The position numbers and the translations under genes are program-made. A stretch of DNA of 55,336 nt from CAIZGX01 sp044374295 (GTDB taxonomy: Bacteria; Bacteroidota; Bacteroidia; Flavobacteriales_D; Sanyastnellaceae). The stretch spans positions 1-55,336 of the forward strand of contig JBILOU010000006.1 of assembly GCA_044374295.1 (NCBI GenBank). Direction: 5' to 3'. The notes under the pieces are model-generated. The model ran no database searches. It saw only the letters and a program-made list of their open reading frames with translations, and was not told the DNA's origin. The first letter of the stretch is position 1; each line of letters starts with the position of its first letter. Below are positions 24,621-31,692 of this stretch, piece after piece.

Positions 24621-26654
24621 ATGAATAAAAGCTTATTCATACTCATCGTAATCTTGTGCTCATTCAGATTTGTGAATGCACAGAATTGCGAATACACTCC
24701 TTCGAAGAATATTCAGAAGTTGCTAGAGAAAGCGGCAGATGGAAAGAAGTACACAAGCGATGAACGCATTGTATTTCTTGAACAAGCCTTAGAGCAAGAC
24801 GCGGAATGTCTACCGTGTATGCTGCAATTGGGTGAAATGAAATTCCTTCGTGCGAAAAGACAAGGTTCCGGTTTTGAAGAAACCATTCGTTTGTACGAAG
24901 AACTAAAAGCGAAATGCGAAGAGTATCATTCGGAAATGTACTACTTCCTTGGTGCTATGCATTACGCGAATCAAGAGTACGACGAAGCCACAGAGAGCTT
25001 CGAAAAATTCTTACGTTTTCCAGACAGTGATCCTTCGAAATTCAATTCAAACTACGACAAGAAATACAAGGAAGTGGAAGAGGCTTTAATCTCTGTGAAA
25101 GCCTACAACAAAATCTTCAACGGAAACAAAGGCTATGTCTTCAAGCCGAAAAAGGTAACAGGTGTTTCAACGCCAAGCGATGAATACCTTCCCATGATCT
25201 CGCCCGATGGTGAAATCTTATTCTTTACGCGATTGCTTATTAAACAAGCGAAAGGTGATTTCACAAGCAAGGAAGTTGAGGAATTCACATGGAGCAAGCG
25301 CGTTGATATCAATGCGCAATTCGACAACGGATTGGCGCTTCCTCCACCTTTCAACAAAGGTGGTTCATACGGTGGAGCAACGCTTTCAATCGATAACAAA
25401 GTACTCATCATAGCGAAGTCTAATCCGAATGCGAAAAATGCAAACAATATCGATTTGTTTTCAACCCGATTCGAACGCATTACCAAAGATGACGGAAGCA
25501 TTGGTTATGTATGGAGTGATTGGGTGAGTTTGGGTGAAGGGGTGAATACACCTGACGGCTGGGAAGCGCAGCCTTCATTGAGTGGTGACGGACAAACACT
25601 CATCTTCGCGGCGGTTCGTCCAGAGTGCACAAAAGACAATTCAGGAAATTTCAGTCATGACTTATTTATGTCTCGAAAACAATCCGACGGCACATGGGGC
25701 AAGTGCACCCCACTTCCAGCTTCGATCAATACAAAGGGACAAGAGAAAGCACCTTTCATTCACAGCGATAGTCATACGATTTATTTTTCAAGCGATGGAC
25801 ATTTGGGTGTAGGAGGAATGGATTTCTTTTACGCGAAAATGAACGACGATGGAACCTTCAGCGAAGTTGAAAACATTGGTGCTCCGATTAATGATGAGAA
25901 TGATCAGATTGGAATTATTGTAAGCTGCGACGGTGAATTGGCGTACTTCGGAGCCGATCGATATTTGGGAGAGAAGAGCTACGATATTTTTCAATTCAAT
26001 ATGCCGGAAAAGGCGAAGCCCGAGCGCGTGGCAATTATAAAAGGGGAAGTGAAAGGCGACGATGGAACGCCTGCACAGAACGCTTCTGTAACTATTCAAT
26101 ACGCCCAATCTGGAAGTGAAGAACAAGTGAAAGTGAACAACGACGATGGTTCATATGCGGCTATTGTTCGTACGAACAAGAAAGAAGATGTGGTGTTGAA
26201 AGTGGAAGGGGAAAACATTGCGTTCAATGCGCATGTCATTTCGAAAAAAGAAAACAGCGATCCTGCTGCAATCTTAAAGTTGAATTTAGAAACCTCTGTT
26301 GTTGCCGAGAACAAACCGTTTGTCATTAACGACATTTTTTATTCAACCAGTTCAACTTCCATTAACGAAGAATCGAAATTGATTTTAATTCAGTTCGCAG
26401 ATTACTTGAAGGAACATCCGACATGGATCATTGAGATCCGTGGACACACCGATAACATTGGCGACGATAAATCGAACGAAGCGCTTTCGCTTGGAAGAGC
26501 GAATCAAGTGAAAGATTTTTTAGTTTTGAGGGGAGTGAAGGTGGAGCAGCTTTCAGCAAAGGGCTTCGGAGAGTCGAAACCTGTTGCTTCTAACGACACT
26601 GAATCGGGAAGAGCGAAAAACAGAAGAACAGAATTTGTAATTAAAAAACTCTAG
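24621..26654 (+). CDS. PorE-like protein: TPR, PD40 propeller, regulatory-like domain, OmpA
   Basis: The 677-residue protein repeats the architecture of the protein at 7045-9021: a signal peptide (MNKSLFILIVILCSFRFVNAQ), a TPR-like region (about 30-165), a PD40 propeller (about 175-470, TIYFSSDGHLGVGGMDFFYAK), a carboxypeptidase-regulatory-like fold (about 480-560) and a C-terminal OmpA domain (EIRGHTDNIGDDKSNEALSLGRA). Unlike that protein it has no convincing lipobox, so it is probably not lipid-anchored. A role in attaching envelope or T9SS complexes to peptidoglycan is inferred. It lies 10 nt after ribA and 1 nt before trmD. Confidence 0.86.
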   Translation: MNKSLFILIVILCSFRFVNAQNCEYTPSKNIQKLLEKAADGKKYTSDERIVFLEQALEQDAECLPCMLQLGEMKFLRAKRQGSGFEETIRLYEELKAKCEEYHSEMYYFLGAMHYANQEYDEATESFEKFLRFPDSDPSKFNSNYDKKYKEVEEALISVKAYNKIFNGNKGYVFKPKKVTGVSTPSDEYLPMISPDGEILFFTRLLIKQAKGDFTSKEVEEFTWSKRVDINAQFDNGLALPPPFNKGGSYGGATLSIDNKVLIIAKSNPNAKNANNIDLFSTRFERITKDDGSIGYVWSDWVSLGEGVNTPDGWEAQPSLSGDGQTLIFAAVRPECTKDNSGNFSHDLFMSRKQSDGTWGKCTPLPASINTKGQEKAPFIHSDSHTIYFSSDGHLGVGGMDFFYAKMNDDGTFSEVENIGAPINDENDQIGIIVSCDGELAYFGADRYLGEKSYDIFQFNMPEKAKPERVAIIKGEVKGDDGTPAQNASVTIQYAQSGSEEQVKVNNDDGSYAAIVRTNKKEDVVLKVEGENIAFNAHVISKKENSDPAAILKLNLETSVVAENKPFVINDIFYSTSSTSINEESKLILIQFADYLKEHPTWIIEIRGHTDNIGDDKSNEALSLGRANQVKDFLVLRGVKVEQLSAKGFGESKPVASNDTESGRAKNRRTEFVIKKL

Positions 26655-26655
26655 C

Positions 26656-27327
26656 ATGCGAATAGACATTCTTACCATTCTACCTCGTTTGCTCGACGGG
26701 CCTTTTGCAGATTCGATCTTGAATCGCGCGCAGAAGAACGGTCTGTGTGAAATTCACATTCACAACATTCGCGATTATTCAACAGATAAGCACAAGAGTG
26801 TCGACGACTATCAGTTTGGCGGTGGAGCGGGAATGGTGATGCTTATTCAACCCATTGCAGATTGTATTGATAAGTTGAAGGCCGAGCGCGAATACGACGA
26901 GATTATTTATTTGACTCCGGATGGAGATAGACTGAATCAAAGTATGTGCAATACCTTTTCGTTGGGAAAGAATTTGCTCATGATATGCGGACATTACAAG
27001 GGTATAGATCAACGTTTGCGCGATCACTATGTGACACGCGAAATTTCAATTGGAGATTATGTTTTAAGTGGAGGGGAATTGGCGGCTGCTGTTTTGGTAG
27101 ATGCGATTGTACGATTAATCCCCGGTGTGATGAACGATGAGACAAGTGCATTGACCGATTCATTTCAAGATAATTTATTAGCGCCTCCTGTATATACGCG
27201 TCCTGCAGAATACAACGGATGGAAAGTTCCAGATGTTTTGACTTCTGGAAATTTCAAAGCTATTGAAGACTGGCGTATGCAGCAAGCGTTTGAGAAAACG
27301 AAAACAAGAAGACCCGACTTGTTATGA
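26656..27327 (+). CDS. trmD: tRNA (guanine-37-N1)-methyltransferase
   Basis: The 223-residue SPOUT methyltransferase makes m1G37 next to the anticodon, which prevents frameshifting. It carries MRIDILTILPRLL, DDYQFGGGAGMVM, and the knot segment SIGDYVLSGGELAAAVLVDA with the catalytic aspartate region, then DSFQDNLLAPPVYTRP. Length is on the short side but normal for the phylum. It starts 1 nt after the PorE-like gene and overlaps rarA by 4 nt (ATGA), so translation is probably coupled. Confidence 0.97.
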   Translation: MRIDILTILPRLLDGPFADSILNRAQKNGLCEIHIHNIRDYSTDKHKSVDDYQFGGGAGMVMLIQPIADCIDKLKAEREYDEIIYLTPDGDRLNQSMCNTFSLGKNLLMICGHYKGIDQRLRDHYVTREISIGDYVLSGGELAAAVLVDAIVRLIPGVMNDETSALTDSFQDNLLAPPVYTRPAEYNGWKVPDVLTSGNFKAIEDWRMQQAFEKTKTRRPDLL

Positions 27328-28589
27328 GCACGCCACTTGCGGAAAGAATGCGTCCGAAGACATTCGATGAATACGTAGGGCAATCGCATTTGATTGGCAA
27401 GGGCGCCGTGTTGCGCAGCATTATTGAAAGCGGACATATTCCAAGCATGATCTTCTGGGGTCCTCCGGGTGTTGGGAAAACAACGTTGGCAAACATCATT
27501 GCGCAAACGCAACAACGTCCGTTCTTTTCGCTCACTGCCATCAATAGCGGAGTGAAAGAAATTCGTGAAGTGTTAGATCAAGCGGGGAAGGGCGGACTGT
27601 TTCAGAAGAGTGCAATTTTATTCATCGACGAGATTCATCGCTTTTCAAAGAGTCAGCAAGATTCGTTACTTGGTGCGGTTGAAAAGGGAGTTGTAACGCT
27701 TATTGGCGCGACAACAGAAAACCCTTCCTTCGAAGTGAACGGTGCCTTGTTGTCGCGCTCGCAGGTATACACCCTGAACGCGCTCACCAAAGATGAACTG
27801 AATCAACTTCTGGAAGATGTCATTGTTCGCGATGAAGCGCTTCGCGCAAAGAATATTCAATTGGAAGAAACGCAATCGTTGTTGAAATACAGCGGCGGGG
27901 ATGCTCGCCGATTGCTGAATGTGTTGGAGTTGGTTGTTGAATCCATTTCAGAGACGCCTTGCGTCATTAAAAACGCTGCGGTAGAGAACGTCATTCAAAC
28001 GAATGCTGCACGTTACGACAAGACCGGTGAAATGCATTACGATGTCATCTCAGCGTTTATTAAAAGCGTTCGCGGAAGTCATGCGCAAGCAGCGACGTAT
28101 TATTTAGCGCGCATGATTAAAGGCGGGGAGGACCCGCTTTTCATAGCGCGAAGATTGGTCATATTGGCTTCAGAAGACATTGGATTAGCGAATCCGAATG
28201 CGCTATTGATTGCGGAAGCAACCTTTCGCGCTGTTCAAAATATAGGCTGGCCTGAAGCACGCATTCCGCTAAGTATGTGCACGGTGTATTTGGCAACCAG
28301 CGCTAAAAGTAATTCAGTCTACACCGCGATTGATGCGGCTTTGGCGTTGGTGGAACAAACAGGTGATCTACCTGTACCCATGCATCTTCGCAACGCTCCA
28401 ACGAAATTAATGAAGGAGTTGGGGTACGGAAAGAACTACGAATACGCACATGCGCACGAAGGGAATTTTGTTCGTCAAGAATTTCTTCCACAAGAAATTG
28501 CATCGTCAGAATTCTACACACCAGGCAACAATCCGAAAGAAGCCGCCATTCTAAAATGGCTTCAAGAACGCTGGGGGACGAATGAATAA
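27324..28589 (+). CDS. rarA: Replication-associated recombination protein A (RarA/MgsA)
   Basis: The 421-residue AAA+ ATPase belongs to the RarA/WRNIP1 group that acts at stalled replication forks. The Walker A is WGPPGVGKTTLANII at about residue 44-58, Walker B LFIDEIHRFSKSQQD, sensor 1 GATTENPSFEV, and ARR in GGDARRLLNVLE. The C-terminal MgsA domain contains DKTGEMHYDVISAFIKSVRGS. N-terminal PLAERMRPKTFDEYVGQSHL is typical. It overlaps trmD by 4 nt and the acyltransferase gene by 8 nt. Confidence 0.96.
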   Translation: MSTPLAERMRPKTFDEYVGQSHLIGKGAVLRSIIESGHIPSMIFWGPPGVGKTTLANIIAQTQQRPFFSLTAINSGVKEIREVLDQAGKGGLFQKSAILFIDEIHRFSKSQQDSLLGAVEKGVVTLIGATTENPSFEVNGALLSRSQVYTLNALTKDELNQLLEDVIVRDEALRAKNIQLEETQSLLKYSGGDARRLLNVLELVVESISETPCVIKNAAVENVIQTNAARYDKTGEMHYDVISAFIKSVRGSHAQAATYYLARMIKGGEDPLFIARRLVILASEDIGLANPNALLIAEATFRAVQNIGWPEARIPLSMCTVYLATSAKSNSVYTAIDAALALVEQTGDLPVPMHLRNAPTKLMKELGYGKNYEYAHAHEGNFVRQEFLPQEIASSEFYTPGNNPKEAAILKWLQERWGTNE

Positions 28590-29658
28590 TAACACAACAC
28601 GAAACTTTGGACTCGATTTGTTTCGAGCGTTGGCCATTCTGTTGGTTGTGTTGTCTCACGGAAAATTTTTATTGAATGGAACCGTCTTAGAGAATTTTCC
28701 TTTCGTGAAAATGTTAGACGGCGTTGATTTGTTTTTTGTGTTAAGCGGATTTTTAATTGGAGGGATTTTATTAAAGTCTTCCTCTGAAGGGTTGAATTGG
28801 CGGGGTGTTGCGCATTTCTGGAAGAGAAGATGGTTGCGAACGTTGCCGAATTATTATTTGATCTTGTTGTTGAATTTCATTTTCATTTCGTGTGGAATTA
28901 TTTCCGGAGACTTAACTGTTTTCGGTTGGAAGTTTATCGTCTTCCTTCAAAATTTCACAAAGCCACTCATTGGATTTTTCTGGGAATCGTGGAGTTTGGC
29001 AGTGGAGGAGTGGTTCTACATTTTCACTCCAGTTATGCTTTGGGGACTGCTGAAAGTGTTTCGATTGAAATGGGCTTATCTCGTCGCAACACTTGTAATG
29101 ATTGCTGTACCCTTGATCTATCGCGCTTATTCATTTGATCCGAAGCTCGACGATTTTTGGTTCGATGTGCAGGTTCGAAAGATTGTCGTGTTCCGACTCG
29201 ATGCTATTGCCTTCGGATTGTTGCTCGCTTGGATTTATTCTTTCTATAAGAATCTTTGGGACAAATGGAAAAACGTAGCGCTTGTTTGTGGATTAGTCAT
29301 TGTTTTATTCTTGTTGAATAACAGTGCATCGAATGCCACGTTTTATCGTCAAGTGTTTTACTTCAGCATAACACCTCTCGCTATATCACTGATTCTTCCT
29401 TGGTTTGAAGGAGTAACTTCTTCATGGAAACGTTTGGTTGGTGCAGTGACGCACATCAGTAAGATTTCGTATTCGATGTATTTGATTAACCTTGCGTTGG
29501 TTGCTCAAGTTATCGGATTGAATTTTCCCGTTCAAGGAAACGCAGACGGCATAATGAAGTATCTCGGCTATTGGGTAATCGTGATTACGGTCTCTTCGGC
29601 GCTTTATTATTTGGTGGAAAGGCCGATTCTTCGGTGGAGGGATGACGCTGCGCGATGA
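28582..29658 (+). CDS. Membrane acyltransferase, family 3 (OafA/YrhL type)
   Basis: The 358-residue integral membrane protein has about ten hydrophobic helices and the acyltransferase-3 N-terminus LDLFRALAILLVVLSHGKF with the conserved His. DGVDLFFVLSGFLIGGIL and WKRRWLRTLPNYY follow. Such enzymes O-acylate sugars or lipids of the envelope; the acceptor is unknown. The core ends at VERPILRWR; the last five residues DDAAR and the TGA stop are encoded by hairpin array 3, the stop being part of its ATGA spacer. It is the last gene of the ribA run. Confidence 0.88.
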   Translation: MNNNTTRNFGLDLFRALAILLVVLSHGKFLLNGTVLENFPFVKMLDGVDLFFVLSGFLIGGILLKSSSEGLNWRGVAHFWKRRWLRTLPNYYLILLLNFIFISCGIISGDLTVFGWKFIVFLQNFTKPLIGFFWESWSLAVEEWFYIFTPVMLWGLLKVFRLKWAYLVATLVMIAVPLIYRAYSFDPKLDDFWFDVQVRKIVVFRLDAIAFGLLLAWIYSFYKNLWDKWKNVALVCGLVIVLFLLNNSASNATFYRQVFYFSITPLAISLILPWFEGVTSSWKRLVGAVTHISKISYSMYLINLALVAQVIGLNFPVQGNADGIMKYLGYWVIVITVSSALYYLVERPILRWRDDAAR

Positions 29659-29770
29659 CGCAACGCGTTGCGATGACACGACACGTCGTGATGACACAAC
29701 TAGTTGTGATGACAATCTGCGATTGATGACCACTTCGTGGATGACGGCGAATCCGATGACCGCAGAGCGG
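29646..29770. repeat. Hairpin array 3 (ATGA on plus = TCAT dialect, 8 units)
   Basis: Eight hairpins, each starting C and ending G, are separated by exactly ATGA: CGCTGCGCG (29646), CGCAACGCGTTGCG (29659), CACGACACGTCGTG (29677), CACAACTAGTTGTG (29695), CAATCTGCGATTG (29713), CCACTTCGTGG (29730), CGGCGAATCCG (29745), CCGCAGAGCGG (29760). A further ATGA at 29642 precedes the first unit. On the minus strand the spacer reads TCAT as in array 2. The TGA of spacer 29655-29658 ends the acyltransferase; the variant spacer ATTA (29771-29774) contains the stop codon of pyrD. It fills the gap between these converging genes. Confidence 0.94.
29709..29770 (+). repeat. Left arm of a 62-nt inverted repeat flanking pyrD
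   Basis: The reverse complement of 29709-29770 equals 30851-30912 except for one base (in the CGGCGAATCCG unit). It covers four consecutive array units with spacers. The arms flank the pyrD coding region in opposite orientation. Confidence 0.88.
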
Positions 29771-29771
29771 A

Positions 29772-30791
29772 TTAACGAATGTTGTTTGCGATGTTACGTG
29801 CGATGGAAGGACCTTCGTAGATGAAGCCCGTGTATACCTGAACAAGAGCAGCACCTGCATCTATTTTTTCTTGCGCATTTTGTGAAGTGTGAATTCCTCC
29901 AACGCCAATGATTGGAAATGCGCCGTTCGATTTTGAATACAAATAACGAATCACTTCGGTTGAACGCGAACGCACGGGAGCACCGCTTAATCCGCCCATT
30001 CCAATGCTTTGAATGGTTTGTGTAGTCGTTTGCAAATGCTCTCTTGAAATGGTTGTGTTCGTTGCAATGACTCCCGCAATTTTTGTTTGAAGAACAATTT
30101 CAACAATGTCATTCAATTGATCGTCTGTTAAATCCGGAGCAATTTTTAAAAAGATTGGACGCGGTTTTGGGAACGTGTTATTTGTTTCAGCAAGAGCAGA
30201 AAGAATTTTCATTAATGGCTCCTTCTCCTGCAACTCACGTAACCCCGGCGTATTTGGAGAGCTTACATTCACCACAAAATAATCTACACAATCGTGAAGG
30301 GCATTCAAGCAAATTAAATAATCACTTAATGCATCTTCATTCGGGGTGATTTTATTCTTTCCAATATTTCCTCCGACAATAATATTTGATTTGCGTTTTC
30401 TCAAGCGAACCGCAGCATCTTCAACGCCACCGTTATTAAATCCCATACGGTTGATTAATCCGTTGTCTAATGGAAGTCTAAACAACCTCGGCTTATCATT
30501 TCCCGGTTGAGCTTTCGGAGTAAGTGTTCCTATTTCCACATGTCCGAATCCTAGCAACGCCAACTCATCGATCCAACGAGCGTCTTTATCAAACCCTGCA
30601 GCCAATCCAACCTTGTTGGGAAATTCAATTCCTGCAACGACAATCTTATTTTCTTTCGCTTTGAAAATTGATTTTAAAATCATTTTCCCTCCAGGAATTC
30701 TTGTGAAAAATTTCAATAAATCCATGGCGAAGTAATGCGCCTTTTCAGGAGAAAAAAGAAAAAAGAAAGGTTTAATCAGAAGCTTATACAT
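29772..30791 (-). CDS. pyrD: Dihydroorotate dehydrogenase (quinone), class 2
   Basis: The 339-residue FMN enzyme oxidises dihydroorotate to orotate and passes electrons to quinone at the inner membrane. It has the class 2 N-terminal helix (MYKLLIKPFFFLFSPEKAHYFAMDLLKFF), GLAAGFDKDARWIDEL, FGHVEIGTLTPKAQPGN, NRMGFNNGG, NVSSPNTPGLRELQ with the catalytic serine, and GVGGIHTSQNAQEKI. The start at 30791 is 4 nt after a TATTTTTG box; an in-frame ATG at 30884 would translate hairpin array 4 into a DDGEADD-type peptide and is rejected. Arrays lie on both sides of the gene. Confidence 0.96.
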   Translation of the reverse strand: MYKLLIKPFFFLFSPEKAHYFAMDLLKFFTRIPGGKMILKSIFKAKENKIVVAGIEFPNKVGLAAGFDKDARWIDELALLGFGHVEIGTLTPKAQPGNDKPRLFRLPLDNGLINRMGFNNGGVEDAAVRLRKRKSNIIVGGNIGKNKITPNEDALSDYLICLNALHDCVDYFVVNVSSPNTPGLRELQEKEPLMKILSALAETNNTFPKPRPIFLKIAPDLTDDQLNDIVEIVLQTKIAGVIATNTTISREHLQTTTQTIQSIGMGGLSGAPVRSRSTEVIRYLYSKSNGAFPIIGVGGIHTSQNAQEKIDAGAALVQVYTGFIYEGPSIARNIANNIR

Positions 30792-30795
30792 GTTG

Positions 30796-30803
30796 CAAAA
30801 ATA
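30796..30803 (-). promoter_or_regulatory. -7 promoter box TATTTTTG of pyrD
   Basis: On the minus strand TATTTTTG ends 4 nt before the ATG at 30791. Hairpin array 4 begins 15 nt further upstream (30819), so the first array units occupy the position expected for the -33 element. Confidence 0.7.
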
Positions 30804-30818
30804 CAGCATCTCATCCAT

Positions 30819-30956
30819 CAATCGAAGATTGTCATCACCTTCGGTGTCATCCGCTCTGCGGTCATCGGCTTCGCCGTCATCCACGAAGTGGTCATCAATC
30901 GCAGATTGTCATCACGACGTGTCGCGTCATCGGCTTCGCCGTCATCCACGAAGTGG
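30819..30956. repeat. Hairpin array 4 (TCAT dialect, 9 units)
   Basis: Nine hairpins separated by exactly TCAT: CAATCGAAGATTG (30819), CACCTTCGGTG (30836), CCGCTCTGCGG (30851), CGGCTTCGCCG (30866), CCACGAAGTGG (30881), CAATCGCAGATTG (30896), CACGACGTGTCGCG (30913, one mispair), CGGCTTCGCCG (30931), CCACGAAGTGG (30946). The last two units duplicate units 4-5. This is the only array between divergently oriented genes; it lies upstream of the pyrD promoter. Confidence 0.94.
30851..30912 (-). repeat. Right arm of the 62-nt inverted repeat flanking pyrD
   Basis: Matches the reverse complement of 29709-29770 with a single difference. The match breaks 3 nt beyond the arm, where array 3 has one extra unit (CACAACTAGTTGTG). 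Confidence 0.88.
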
Positions 30957-31021
30957 TTTTGGTGAATAACTCTGTTGATATGTGTGAATTTCACTTTCGT
31001 CGCAAGGCTTCGTATGCCGTT

Positions 31022-31029
31022 TATTTTTG
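31022..31029 (+). promoter_or_regulatory. -7 promoter box TATTTTTG of the orphan gene at 31064
   Basis: TATTTTTG fits the consensus and would give a leader of about 30 nt before the ATG at 31064. Confidence 0.55.
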
Positions 31030-31063
31030 ATGAAATCGAAAGGTTAAAAAATCGTTAAGGCAT

Positions 31064-31615
31064 ATGATTACATTTTTTGGAAAGAAGAAAATCTCAGCAG
31101 AGCGCGCAGCAACCATGTTCGTGAATACGTTGCTAGATTCTGTTGAAGGTGGATTCCCAGAGGTAGCTGGATTTATTCGCGATACCCCTGAGTTTGTTTG
31201 CACTCCGAAAATTAGTGACGACGAATACGGTAAGTTCTTAATGATCGCTATTGTTGGGAATTTCAATTATTTGAATGAACACTTTCGCGATGGAGAAGGA
31301 GATTTAATTGTTCAACATTGTGTAGATCAATTGGCTCCTGTTTTCGATTTGTCTGCGGTTGCTTTCCAGGCCAAATTAAACGATTACAAAAAGTTCATGG
31401 CTCACGTGAATTTCCCTTCGAAGAATATTTTATACAGTATGTCGAAGGCGTTCTTCTTCAAGTACGAATTGAATCAATACCAAGACGAATACTTCCGCAA
31501 CATGAATACGCCGAATCCAATCTTCTTGAAGAGTTTGGATGAGATTATGCGTAACTTCATTTGGGACTGGTCAGCATTCTGCGATAAGTATAAGGTTCAG
31601 TTGGGAACGGTCTAA
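31064..31615 (+). CDS. Cytosolic protein of unknown function
   Basis: The 183-residue protein has no signal peptide or membrane segment. It begins MITFFGKKKISAERAATMFVNTLLDSVEGGFPEV and is predicted by eye to be mostly alpha-helical. Aromatic and acidic patches occur towards the C-terminus (MRNFIWDWSAFCDKYKVQLGTV). I do not recognise a family. It has its own promoter box and lies between hairpin arrays 4 and 5; array 5 begins on the base after its TAA stop. Codon use looks like that of its neighbours, so recent transfer is not indicated. Confidence 0.85.
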   Translation: MITFFGKKKISAERAATMFVNTLLDSVEGGFPEVAGFIRDTPEFVCTPKISDDEYGKFLMIAIVGNFNYLNEHFRDGEGDLIVQHCVDQLAPVFDLSAVAFQAKLNDYKKFMAHVNFPSKNILYSMSKAFFFKYELNQYQDEYFRNMNTPNPIFLKSLDEIMRNFIWDWSAFCDKYKVQLGTV

Positions 31616-31687
31616 CCGCTTCGCGGATGACACAACACGTTGTGATGACACTTTCAGTGATGACCGCTTCGCGGATGACACTTCGTG
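31616..31687. repeat. Hairpin array 5 (ATGA on plus = TCAT dialect, 5 units)
   Basis: Five hairpins separated by exactly ATGA: CCGCTTCGCGG (31616), CACAACACGTTGTG (31631), CACTTTCAGTG (31649), CCGCTTCGCGG (31664), CACTTCGTG (31679). The first starts directly after the TAA stop of the upstream gene. After the last, ATTAA leads into the stop codon of the converging S41 peptidase gene (31693-31695). The gap between the two stop codons therefore consists almost entirely of the array. CACAACACGTTGTG is the reverse complement of a unit used three times in array 2. Confidence 0.94.
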
Positions 31688-31692
31688 ATTAA

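Noticed and set aside
29422..29860. Arg/Asp/Val-rich reading frames over array 3 on both strands
   Set aside because: They are translations of the repeats, partly running into the acyltransferase and pyrD genes in other frames.
30791..30884. Longer pyrD start at 30884 adding a DDGEADD-type N-terminus
   Set aside because: The extra residues are array 4 read as protein. A TATTTTTG promoter box lies between this ATG and the conserved start at 30791.
30819..30956. CRISPR array
   Set aside because: The constant part is only 4 nt and the variable parts are palindromes of 9-14 nt, not unique spacers. No cas genes are present.
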